Of a stretch of DNA of 64,000 nt, positions 35,901 to 47,100 are shown one piece after another. Position 1 is the first letter of the stretch, and the number at the start of each line of letters is the position of its first letter. Location: positions 475,947 through 539,946 of the forward strand of contig BDSI01000071.1 of NCBI GenBank assembly GCA_003117195.1. Direction: 5' to 3'. The DNA is from Eudorina sp. 2006-703-Eu-15. Taxonomy: Eukaryota; Chlorophyta; Chlorophyceae; Chlamydomonadales; Volvocaceae. The translations under genes were made by a program, and so were the position numbers. The notes below the pieces were generated by a model. The model was not told where the DNA came from and did not search any database. It was given only the letters and a program-made list of their open reading frames with translations.

Positions 35901-36992
35901 GTCCCCAACCGCCCGCAGTCGCCCTTCCCCTAGCCCGCCTTCTGACGGGGCAGCACACATGTACCGATGTATGTGTCGATGTATGGATCCGACCGCCTCA
36001 CGCCGCCGTGGAGGTCCCCCTGCTCCCCTGACCTGACTGACCTGACTGACCTGATCAAGCTCATGCCTAAAACGTTGCTAGTAAACCCCAGGGGCATCGC
36101 GGCCCCTAGCTCGACCCATGGGTCCTCGCAGCTCGACCCATGGGTCCCTGAGCTGCGAGCAGCGGCGTCCTACCTCTGCATGACATACCAACCCCTGCCA
36201 GCCAGCGGCCGCCATCCCGTCCGCCCCAAGTCTTGGCGGCCGGTTCCCCTGCCTCCCCAACAGCGCCCTCTCTGCTGCTGACGTCCTATTGATCGCCCGC
36301 TCGTGATGCCTGCCATTCCTGTGTGTGGCCTGCATGCCTGCCCGTAGGCGCGAACCGGGAAAGCGCGCCCGGCAATTACCCTGCCCTCCTCCTGACGAAA
36401 AACGCGACGCGCCTGATCTGCCCAGTCCACATTCAGCAAAGCTACAGACGGCCTGCTGACCCTAGAACATACCACCAACAAAAACATATCAAAATGACAA
36501 AAACATACCCAAACAGCACGAATACGACAAAAGCACAAACCTGACAACAAACCGACGACCAGCAGCGCCCAGCACTCGGCGCCGCTTCATGCCACCTCCC
36601 CCCCTAGGGCCAGGAGGACGGTGACCAAGTGACCAAGTGACCACGTGTGCGAACAACAACAGAGCGGCCGCCTCTCCGGATGTCCGCTCCGCCCGCTTTT
36701 ATTTCCCTCCACCGCCCTACCGCCTACCGTATTCTTCTATCCATTTTCATACCCGTTCGCTTCCGCGCTTCTAATCGCCTTCGCCAGTCTTCTTCTCTAA
36801 TACTTACCCCTCCGCCAGCCCCTCCCCTGCCCCCAGCGCGCCGCACACCCACAAGGCCCCTCACAGCCCCCGGGGAAGGAGCTACCGCCATCCTTTCCCC
36901 TGCTCTACCCCTCCTGTGCTCTGGCAGCAGCGCGGTATGAACATGTCCACAAAATTCCTGTACTCCTCTCCCCCTCCCCCGCCGGAGGATTC
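32956..36992. other. Intergenic region between CBM21 and formiminotransferase genes
   Basis: About 4 kb without a gene I can support. It contains GT/G-runs (34091-34121), an ACGC run (35796-35832), a tandem aaatccccc motif (35707-35762), a tandem gggtc run (35150-35170) and a pair of GACCCATGGGTC palindromes (36113-36146). A 264-residue minus-strand open frame at 34283-35077 resembles no family. The part near 33000 should hold the CBM21 promoter and the part near 36900 the formiminotransferase 3' UTR. Confidence 0.5.
36113..36146. repeat. Paired GACCCATGGGTC palindromes within a larger inverted repeat
   Basis: Two perfect palindromes (36113-36124 and 36135-36146). The second is framed by ctcgcagct and agctgcgag, which are themselves perfect inverted arms (about 36126-36160). 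Confidence 0.9.
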
Positions 36993-39900
36993 TCATGCCC
37001 GCCGCTCCACCAACGTTGCACCGCCAGCAGCCGCCGCCCTCAGCAGTTCCTCCTGGGTCTTGTTGGTCCGGTAGCCCCACAGCACCGCCCACTGGTCTAG
37101 GCCGCGTGAAGAGGCCAGCGCCTCCAAACGGGCCTGTACGGCATGTGACGAGGATACGGTCTCGTCCAGGAGGTTGCAAGCGACCTCCACGGACTCGTCC
37201 GCGTGCTTCAGCGCCATGGCCTGCAGGTGAATCGGATCAGGGGGGAGGTCGGGGGGGAAGGCGGAGTGCAGTCAGGGAGAGGGACGGGCAGAGAGACGGA
37301 GAAAAAGGGCGAGAAAGGATAGCGGGAGGGAGAGGAGGAGGGACAAGAAAACGACTGAGAGAGAGTCTCAGGGAAGAGAAGGGGTTTCTTAGTTCAAAGG
37401 CGGTGGGTTAGGGGCGCCGAAGGGGGTGAGGGGCAGGTGGCTGTCGGGGGCCTGGCTCGGGGGGTGCCTCCCCCGCCCCGAGTGGCGCCCTCGCCCCCTG
37501 ACTGTCAACCAAGACAGTGAGACCGCGGAAAGTAACCATGCCACCGTTGCCAACCGAGGCCACGCCAACGGCCGCACGGGTGGCGGCCTTCCCGCTGACC
37601 TCCTATCTGTCTCCGGCCCCCGCCCCCGGCCCCCCTCCCCCGGGCTGTTGGGCTGTTTTGATTTTACCCCCCCCCCCCGCCCGGCCCGCGCCTCTTCCAC
37701 ACGGCTCCTCCTCCCTCCCGCCTCCTCCCACCAGCGCACCTCGACGCCGGCCAGGCCGCCCCCCCGCTCCGAGACCGCCCTGGCCAACCACTTGGCTGCG
37801 CCCATGCGGTGTAGGGCAGTGATAATAAGGAGTTGGGGAGGGTTGGTTGGATGGACGAGGGCGGCAACATGGCGGGTGGATGGGACTGAAGGCTAGGCCA
37901 CGAGGTCGAGCCCTGGGCAGCAGGAACCAAACGACACCACAGGTTTTACCCCCTCCCCCTCCCCCTCCCCCTCCCTCCGGTGACCTCAACGTCCCCCCCC
38001 ACCTCCACCCCCCCCAAAGGGTCCAGGACCCAGATCGGACTAGGAGCGAACGCGGGGCGAAGATTGAGGAAGTGCACGACCACCGCCCGCCCTGGCTGTT
38101 GCCCTCGCCCATCAGGCATCGCCGCTTTCCCCAGCTGGGTTTCGCTATTTCCGCCCCCTCCCCTCCCTTCCCGCGGAGCGCTGTTTCCGCTCATTCCACT
38201 CATCCCCGGTGTTGGGTGTTGGATGGGACCGGATACGGACAGCCGTGGACCAGCTGCACTGCACATCCGCATCCTTACGTGTCAACATGCGCCTTAGAAA
38301 CTCATGAGATAGCGCCTTTGATGGGTAAGCACGCAGACGCGCCCACCCCACCGCCCACCCCTGATCCCACCCCACCTTCCTCCAGGTCCACGTCCTGCAG
38401 CGGCACGTTGTAGTTGACGACCCATGGGACGGCGCCGATGGTGACCAGACCCGACTGCGGCGGCGGCTCCCAGGGGCCCATGTCGGGCGGGTAGCGCAGG
38501 AGGTCGTTGGGATCGGGCAGGGCGGGTGTCTCACCGCCGCCCCACCCGCCGTCGGGAGCTCGCCGGAAGTACCCTGCGACCGGGACCCCGGGGCGGGGGC
38601 GCTGGTGGGGGTGGGGGCGCTGGTGGGGGTGGGGGCGCTGGTGGGGGTGGGGGCGCTGGTGGGGGTGGGGGCGCTGGTGGGGGTGGGGGCGCTGGTGGGG
38701 GTGGGGGCGCTGGTGGGGTGGGGGCGCTGGTGGGGGCGGGGGCTTCGGGGGGTGGGACCCCAGGGCCGGGTCGGCACGACCCAGATGGGGGTATCGCGCC
38801 CGCACCCGCATCCCGCACCCGCATCCGGACGCGAGGGCTCCTCCGATGCGCCAACCCCCCGTGGCCCGCCACCACCCGACACGCCAGACCCCACGTGAAG
38901 ACTCCGAGATATGCAGGGGGGAGGGTGGCATACTGTACCACTATGTGCATCACATCACGTCACATCATATCACACCCATGTTCTCTCCTCGCATCCGCAT
39001 TCGCATCCGCATCCGCTTTCAAAAACCCAAAACCCACATCATGGCGGCGCACCCCTCCTTACCCAGCCAGCCACCCGCCCCGCTAGCCGCTACTCACCCA
39101 GTTGCCGCCGCACTTCCGATAGGCAGCGCCTCGAGGGGTGCGCGTATCCGTACAAGTACACAGGCATCGCCTCCGCCCGACAAAGTACCCTCAGCGCCTC
39201 CGGGGCCCCATCACCCCCGCCGGCCGCCGCCGCCGCCGTCGCGCCGCCGCCGTCCTCGTCCTCGTCCTGTGACAAGTGCCAAGCGATATACTGTGCGCAA
39301 GACGCCGCCACCGCCAGCCCCGCCAACCCTGGCGGTGGCGGCTCCCACACCGTAGCCGGCCCGCCGCCGCCCACCGCCCCGAGCTGCTGCTGGTGCTGCT
39401 GCCTCTGATGGTGGTGCTGGTGCTGGTGTTGGTTGTTGTCGTACAGTCCGGCCTGTTGCGATGCCGTCCGCTGCTCCTGCTGCCGGTTGTGGTGGTGGTG
39501 GTAGTAGTGATCCTCGGGGTGGGCCGGCCAGGGATGCGGCGCGTTGTGGTGGTGGTGGGAGGCGGCGGAGCGGCGCACCAAGCTGCCCAGCGGGTGGAGG
39601 GAGATGTGGTCCACCACGCCCAGCCGCGGGTGCGAGGCGGCGTGGGTCCGCAGGTCCAGCAGCTGCAGCGCCGCGCGACTGAGGCGCACCACCGCGGCCG
39701 TCAGCTGGCGAGTCGCAGGGTTGGAGGTGGAGGGAGGGGTCGGGGTTTGGGCATTGGGGCTTTTGGATGGGATGAAAGGGGCAAGGGCTGGGAAATGGCC
39801 CGGAGGTGAGTTGAGAGCTGGGGGATATGGATCGGTGCAGGGACGGGGGATGAGCGGTCGAATTGGGGCCTCTTTGAGGGGATTCATAGGGCCCAAGAGT

Positions 39901-40563
39901 TCCTTGCAGGCGTGTGAACATGTGCCAGGGTCAACGAACGCGGCCCCAGTCATGAGACGCAGGACACCTGAAACGCGATTCGTCAAACTTTCGCCCCTCG
40001 GTGGCCCCCGACAGGTTCCGGCCTTCGCGACGTGGATCGGTCCATCGGTCCATCGGTCAGGTGGATGGCCCCGCCTACCCGATCGGCTTGCGTGCTGACG
40101 AATGTGAACCCGGTGCGGTTGTACGGCACGTCCACGAAGACGTTCGCGAGGGAAACACCGCTCGTCGCAGCCGCCTCCGCCTGCAAGTCGCCACAGGGCC
40201 ATGAGCAATGGCTAGAGACTCACGGCCGCACGCGCTGTCGAAGAGTACTTGCCGACCTGAAGGTGCTGGATAACGTGTTTGTCGCGACCTTCCGAGATGT
40301 AAACATTGCAGCCTGCAGATCGGCGTACGTGTCATTTAAAAGTTTGATGATGCTGAGTATCGGAATGACCAGCACAGACCACTGGAATGACCAGTGACAA
40401 AGCCACCGAGTTGCAGTTCGGCAGCAGTTTCTTGCGTACCTAAAGCCGAGTCGATCTCATGGCCGTGCATCGAGGCGTAGGAACGGAACACCAGGGGCCT
40501 AGTGCATCGCCGGGCGCAACGATGTGGAAGAAAAGCTCGGAGCAGCAAGCTGCGAACATGCAT
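36993..40563 (-). CDS. Formiminotransferase-domain protein (plant FTCD-like), organelle-targeted
   Basis: Folate-dependent enzyme relative: the family transfers a formimino group between formiminoglutamate and tetrahydrofolate. Plant members lack the cyclodeaminase domain, as here, and their reaction is not settled. Minus-strand exons 40563-40440, 40312-40257, 40180-40079, 39704-39098, 38573-38376, 37795-37740 and 37220-36993 are in phase and give 456 residues. Residues 1-31 (MHVRSLLLRAFLPHRCARR...) form an Arg-rich targeting peptide. Family blocks follow: GCNVYISEGRDKHVI (42-56), DVPYNRTGFTFVS, HPRLGVVDH (119-127, the folate/formimino-site signature), VYLYGYAHPSRR, VPWVVNYNVPL, ARAVSERGGG, and the C-terminal VEVACNLLDE. 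A His/Gln-rich insertion of about 60 residues (about 144-203) splits the N-terminal subdomain and looks like a disordered loop. Confidence 0.9.
38594..38750. repeat. 18-bp tandem repeat in a formiminotransferase intron
   Basis: About eight copies of GGTGGGGGTGGGGGCGCT lie next to the acceptor side of the intron 39097-38574. On the transcribed strand it is C/A-rich. Open frames through it are artefacts. Confidence 0.9.
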
Positions 40564-43500
40564 GATTAAGCTTCAATTGATGAAATGGAAGGACGTAATC
40601 ATATCGAAGCTATCTACATGGGACATAGGGACCTTCTCAAACAATGCTGACGTCGTACATTAAAAAAGAGCAAGACACTCAAACATCATTTCTAGTGACA
40701 ATCGTCAGATATGTGTGCTATATATTCAATTCATAGAGTGCGCAAAATGCAATATGGACAGCTCGCCTGTTCAGTATGTCCTTCTACTGCTGCCGCAGCC
40801 TAATCACAACAACACTTGATTTGTAATTCTTGAAGCTCATCAGCTTTCGACCTTCTTGGTAGTCAAAATATATGTTAAGACACGGTCGGTTCTGGTTTCC
40901 GACATCCGACGCGGATGGCCCTTGGTTCAACGTATCTGTGTTCAACTTGACGGAAAACAATTATTGGAACGTAATGCCAGGCTTTTGGAGTGTCGCATTG
41001 CTGCGATGGTGTATGGTTTTCTCTGTGCCGCCTTTTGCCCAGGTAGAATGAAAACAGATTGAATATTTGCGCCACGAAATATTACGTTGTCGACGACCAG
41101 CACGCTCCGTGTGCTCCCCTTGGTGAAGGCGTCTAGCCGATAACGGTGTTTCGACGCGCAGCTCCGTAGGGCTCCCCAACCGTCCCCGACGGGAACGACC
41201 AGGCGATTTTCAGGATATTTGGACGTATTGCATGGCTGTGAAGTAAAAATCAGATGATGTCATGCTTTTTGTTCTTCCATGGCCAGTTTCTGTGAGGCGT
41301 TGTGAGGCGACGTGAATCGAAAGCGCCGTTCCACAGCCATGCATCTTTACGCCCGATGCACGCTGAGCAAGTCATACAATGCCCATATGTCTACTAGTTT
41401 TATAACAAAAACTCATAATTTTTGCAGGCTCTCCTGTAGGCTCCGACCGTACCTTCCCGGGACCCGCCAGGCGCGGACACGAAACGATCAGGCTGTAGCT
41501 TGATGACTAGCCGGTAATTGGGTTTCGACCGATTATTAACCAGAGGTGGATGTAATCCATCTAAGGCAGACAATATGTTTGCGTGCTTTGAAATGTTTAA
41601 ATTTGTGCCTGTAAGGTGTACGGAATTGTCTGGTGCAACCGAACAGGTCGAAGCACCAATATTTCCCGACATTGCCTCTTACCATCTCACTGAGCGCAAA
41701 GCGCTCTCAGAATGCCTTTTATGCACGACATAAACACTTGCCTTGTGCATCTGGGTAGGTCTTCGTTAAGGCATCCACCTCAGCAAACGTGAACCGCTTT
41801 GAGACCTCCCGCTGCGCCCTTCGCCAGATTGCCACAACGACAGGCCTATTAACAGCATTATACTGTATGGGCTCCGATGCGCCGCTATCATGAATGAAAG
41901 CGGATTTTACCTCGGACCCCAGAGGGATCACCGGTGCCCCCGTTTCGGCGGAAGTAAGTTCCGCGAGCCCTGATCCAGATCCATGCCGCAGATACGGTTT
42001 TTCAGCTCGATATAGTTTTGCGCCAATACAGGGCGGGTTGTGTTTATCAGGCTGCACATTTTATTAATGCGTTGCTGCTGTAGGGCGACGTGCAATGGCT
42101 GTTCCCGGAGGAGCATTAGCGTTCCTATCCATGACTGTTGGTCCATTCGAACATGCCCTCGTACGCCAGCAACGTTTGCGTCCAGCCTCGGTTATGCCGA
42201 GTATGCCGAAACTTGCCAGGGAAAGCTATTTTGGTGAGTTGCGGTGCAGAGAAGGCGTAACACCATTAGCATAACACTGCCAAGGACCATACAGAACCAT
42301 AGCGGCGCAACTTCGAGCGCGGTGACGCTGCTTAGTGCCCCGGGATATGGTGGCAACCGAATCTTCGACGCACGGCGGAAGTTGTTCAGGGATGAGGCGG
42401 AAGTCGCCCGCCACGCAGCTGTTACAATCTGCCTCCTAATACTTCCTTATTATTTCTTACCAGTTTTACCGCAGTATGTTTTCTCAGGCAGGCTCACGAT
42501 TGTATTCAGCCCGCCGCCGCCGTCGGAAGGGTCATGCAGTAAAAATAGTAGTGATACAAACGATCCAAGAATATCTATCTTTAATAAAGAACAAATTGCA
42601 AGATGGCGTGTCAAAGATGACGCCACGCGGTTCAGTTTTCGATGGTGTGTGGTTTTTACCTGAGTTGAGGCCCTCACAAGTCACAACATAGATTGGATGA
42701 TAGTATATACGTTCATGGTTCAATTGTTGTGACGGCCCTTCCGAAGTGTACACCGTACCGGCATACGTTCGCCGGTCGTCGCCGACATGCACCGTTGCAT
42801 TTCCGTATGGCGTCATTAGTTTGAAGATATACAGACAAATAAAATACAATGAAGACCAGAAATGCGGTCCATCAGTGTGTACTGGTGTGTATATGCGAGG
42901 AAGTGAGTGCGCCGTACTAATCATGAACACGTCAACAGAGATTAAAAATGGGAAGCCCATCGTTTAATTCTGTTGATAAGTAAGCATGATGCGATGTTAT
43001 ATGGCATCCGCCCTCATCCGCAGCGCAAGTTCAGTCCGATGGTTACGACATCAGGCGCCGCCAAAAATCAATTACAAGCATAGAGCAATGCGATAACCGC
43101 AACGTCAAAGTATTTATAAGCAACGCATCAGCATTTGCCACTTTGGCGGCTGTATGACGCCATCATATGATGCGCCCGACCCCATCACAAGGTCACCCAA
43201 GCCTAGCCCGTCAAATACAAGAGAAAACGTCATACTACAACTCTTACATCGCAATATCGTTTCCTTGTCAGATAAACTCCGCGGCATTTCGCAACCTTAC
43301 AGCCCCGGTGCTGAATTTAGCGTCTTAGATTCTTGCAAAAATATAAGTGCATTTTTACAAGATGACTTCCCCTATATGTCACTGTACGGTTTGCAAATTT
43401 TGTAAGGCGCCGAATGGTCAAAGCTTGGGTAGGCGAAACCTTGCATCGCTTAACAAGGACTTCAGGGTAAAATCTAAATATTTCTAAAGCTTGTGCCTGT

Positions 43501-44164
43501 CTGATGGCCAGTAAGCATGTTTGAAGGGAGGCGAAACGGCGAAGACTTCCCGGCGTCAACGATCCACACCTCAGTGCAAAATAAGGAGCACCATTTAAAA
43601 GTATTTTTGTAACTGTTAGCCATATGGGGACTCATCACAACATTTTTGGTCCGTCTCATCTGACCAGTGACACCAGTGACCGGAATTTTGTTTGGCAAAC
43701 GTTACGCAACCTTCAATCAGTACACCCGTTCGTTGTTGACCTGAATCACTCGTTTTCATAGGGACAGTATCGTACCGTGATGGAAGAAGAGGTTGCACGG
43801 CATCACGATTGCACTGCGGCAACGATGAGTGCCGCCTAGACGGCCTCGACGAAATACTATTACAACGTAGCTTGATGTATATTCATGTGTTGTTTTCTAA
43901 GCAACCAACTTTGTATCTCTGGAGTTGTAGCTGAAGCAATGAGCTGACGCGCAAGGTTGCTCCAACCGAAATCTTGTGTCTGCATCTCAAGCTCTAAACT
44001 TTGACTCAACTGTTCGTATTGTTGGAGCTGCGGGCGGCCTTTGTGTTCAGACCCTGCATGCTCTGGTGACCGCGCGGCCCTGATTGGTATCCAGCTTCGC
44101 TTTTTCTTTCTAAGGGGGTCACTCTATTTAGTGTAGACGTGAAATTCGCCAGAACTTAGGGCTG
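40564..44164. other. Lower-GC intergenic region, possible unrecognised minus-strand gene
   Basis: Divergent spacer between the formiminotransferase (-) and GATA (+) genes. It is visibly less GC-rich than the flanking genes. Several minus-strand stretches look like exons: 42960-42660 (ending HPIYVVTCEGLNS before a GTAAAA donor), 42060-41750 (ending FTFAEVDALTKTYPDAQ), 42140-41990 (MDQQSWIGTLMLL...) and 43560-43430 (LQTCLLAIRQAQALEIFRFY...). I could not join them in phase or match them to a family. Confidence 0.3.
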
Positions 44165-47100
44165 ATGGCCTACCTTCACAAACTGCAGCGACAGCGAGGA
44201 TACGAAGCTGCGCAGGTATGCAACTTACGTATATGCCTAGGTCCTATAGAATGGAATAAATGCAATTATTGATTGTATGGTTGAGAATTATGTCGGTTTC
44301 CATGTCGCAGGTTGACCCGAACCTTACGCAAGCTTTGCTCCTTAGCCAGATGCTGCGACAAGACCGCACAGGCGACGAAAATTATGTCGCATCTTCAGCA
44401 GTGTCATCGGTTGATGAGGGCTCTTCGTCTCTCGTTATCCTCAACCACGGGCAGACATTATTATTCCCGAACTGGACTTCGGGCCCTGCAACCGTCCGCA
44501 ATGAGCCTGTCGAAAACCAGCTGAGCCATATTTCAGAAGCGTCATACCATCATGGGCCATTGCCAAACACACAACTTCTCAACCAGGGTCCGACCTGCTC
44601 GCCACCAGCCCCGGCTGACACCCACCTGACACAGCCTGCCGTGGTCAGCCTCACCGCAGACCTGGTGCAGAAATGCCCAGTCCTTCCAACCGATGACGTC
44701 AGTGTGCCGCAGCGGATCGAACCCACAATCTTGGATGCTGTGCAGCTGCAGCAGTACGCCCAGCTGGCCCAGCTGCTGCAGCTCTCACAGGCCACGGCCC
44801 AGCGCCACCACGTCCCCGACAACCCCCCTTACGCGGTCCAGCCCGCCGATCCGGAACTGCCCCGCGTCACCGGCTCAGCAGCTTCGCAGTCTAACAACGA
44901 CAGTCCCAAGCCGCCACGGTCGTCTGTCGCCCCACCGGCAACAGAATCGGCGGATCCGGAGCAGCCACAGCCGTCACCCTGGCCGTGGCTTGGGGCTGAG
45001 CCGGCGCCCAACCCCGAAACCACAAAGCCGCCGGCAAGCCCTGTCCCAATCCCGGTGGTCGAGCCTGAGGTCCTCGACGGCGACGACGAAGGGGATGAAG
45101 CGATGGACGCGGACGCTGCGGCCGTGGCGGCACTTCTGCTGCAGATGCGGGCGATGCAGCCGGTTGGCGACTCAGCCGAGGAGGGGCGGCCGGTGCATGT
45201 CGCGGAGCCGGAGGGAGGCTGGGTCAGCGGGGAAAACAGCGAGGTTGCGACGGCTGCGGAGTCAGGCGCCCAGAGACGCGGCGGCGGAGGCACGGAGGCG
45301 CCCCTGCCGGATGCCGAGATCGTGGAGCTGACTGTCGGAGCTGACATGGTGCATGTCGGGGAGGGTGTCTACGTGACTCCAGCAACGGCGGGCCCGGGCA
45401 TCTCGTTCCGCGCGCTAAATCGCAAGGTATGGGCAGTTGCGCGTGTGGGGTATAATGACGGGTAGCCGAACGGTTGTAATAAACGTCACGCTCGCGATTG
45501 TGCTGTGCGGAAAAATGTACCGTTTGTCTGGTACGCTGTCGTGAGCTATGCGTCAAGGTGAATTAGCAGGTCCCGTAAGGTCTGGCCATCTTTGAGTCGC
45601 ATTCCAATTTGGTGTTGCGAAAGGAACGAAAAGTATTAGGTACGAAAAAGCATAAGTTGGCGGGTGTTATGGCGGGCTTAACTAGCTGGGGGAAAAAAGG
45701 AACAGTGTGCGGAGGGGCCGGAAGGATTGACTCCAGTCCACCATCAAAGTTTCACAAATCACGACACATCTCCTGTTAATCCATGGCATGCAAGGTCGCA
45801 TGAGCTCCAGGTCAGGCTGCTGCCCTTGCGAAAGGGCCAGTGTACTTGATGTTCGGGCATTGCCCGGAACATCGTTGGCATTGCCCGGAACATACTTTTA
45901 TTCGCTTAATTACCATGCTGTTGAGCCATGCCTTGAAAGCTTACTGCTTGATTAGACCAAATCACGGGTGCGCTGTAATAACGTGGAGTTGCCAAATGAA
46001 GCCGTGTGCCTCCTGGTCTGCTAGCGCGAAAAGCCGCACGGTCACCTGGTAATTCGTGATTTGAAATTATGCATTTGGGAAATGTCTTGGTCCTAAATTT
46101 AGGCGTGGCGAAGGGAGCGGGGCTTGAAAGGTTGTAGGTGCACCTCAACATTTCATTGACATTCATGTATCTCAAGCAAGGTTCTGATCACTTGAATTTG
46201 CGGACCTTGAATATTCGCCCACGGTTGGCAATTCCCTGCAGCGTTCTCACACAGGCTTGGCCAGAGTGATTATGTGGTTGTACAAATCGCATGGCCACAA
46301 TGGCTGCTGTATGCGTAAACTGTTCGTGGACGACAGCTGGGCGGCTTCGCCGGAGCCTGCCGACTTATTTCCAAACGCCCCGCGCCCTGTCCCGTGCTCT
46401 CTGCAGGGCGACGTGCCGAACAGCCCAGTGGTCTTTGAGAACGTGCCGCGCAGGCCGCGAACCTGCGCTGGTCGTGCCCAGCCTGAACCCACCAAGGCTC
46501 ATTTGACACGCCTCAGCGCGCTGGCGGCGGAGCCGCGCCCATCGCTGGGATCACAGGCGCCCTACATGGCCGGGCTGCTGAACCTGCAGCAGCAGCTCTC
46601 GAGCTCGCCCACTGGCGGCGGCGGCGGCGAGGGCAAGTCACTTCTCGCCCTGGCGGAACCGCTGTCTGCGGCGGTGGCCGCCGCGCTCTCTGCTGCAGCC
46701 GATGGCACCTCACTGGCGCCGGTCCTGGCATCCGTGCTGGCGCAGATGGCTGCGAAGCCAGTCGCCTTGGTCAACGTCACCGGCGGCGGCGTCGCAGCGA
46801 CAAGCTCCAGGGGGGCGGCGGCCAGCGGCGGTCTGTCCCGGAGCGCGCAGCCGCTGGCGGAGCCGGAGGCGCCACTGCCGGCAGTGCCGTCATGTCCCGA
46901 CCGAAGAAGTGAGAGCAGTCCGGAGGACTCGCGGCGCCTCCAAGCCGCATCCACGGTGACGTGTGATGAGCAGCGACAGCAGCAGCAACAGCCCGGTGTC
47001 GCCGCCGCCGGTGGCGACGGCGCCGTGACCTTGGTCGCGGCCAGCACACAGCAGCAGGAGCAGCGACAGCACCTCCCGATGTGGCCTCCGGCGGTGGCGG

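Noticed and set aside
38302..39086. Gly-Val-Gly-Ala and His-Gln-Arg-Pro repeat frames
   Set aside because: They translate the 18-bp intronic tandem repeat in the formiminotransferase gene.
44260..45465. A separate single-exon gene from 44260
   Set aside because: The in-frame start there lies in what splices as an intron. The exon 44311-45426 joins exon 1 and exon 3 at phase 0 with good splice sites, so it is taken as part of the GATA gene, though not proved.
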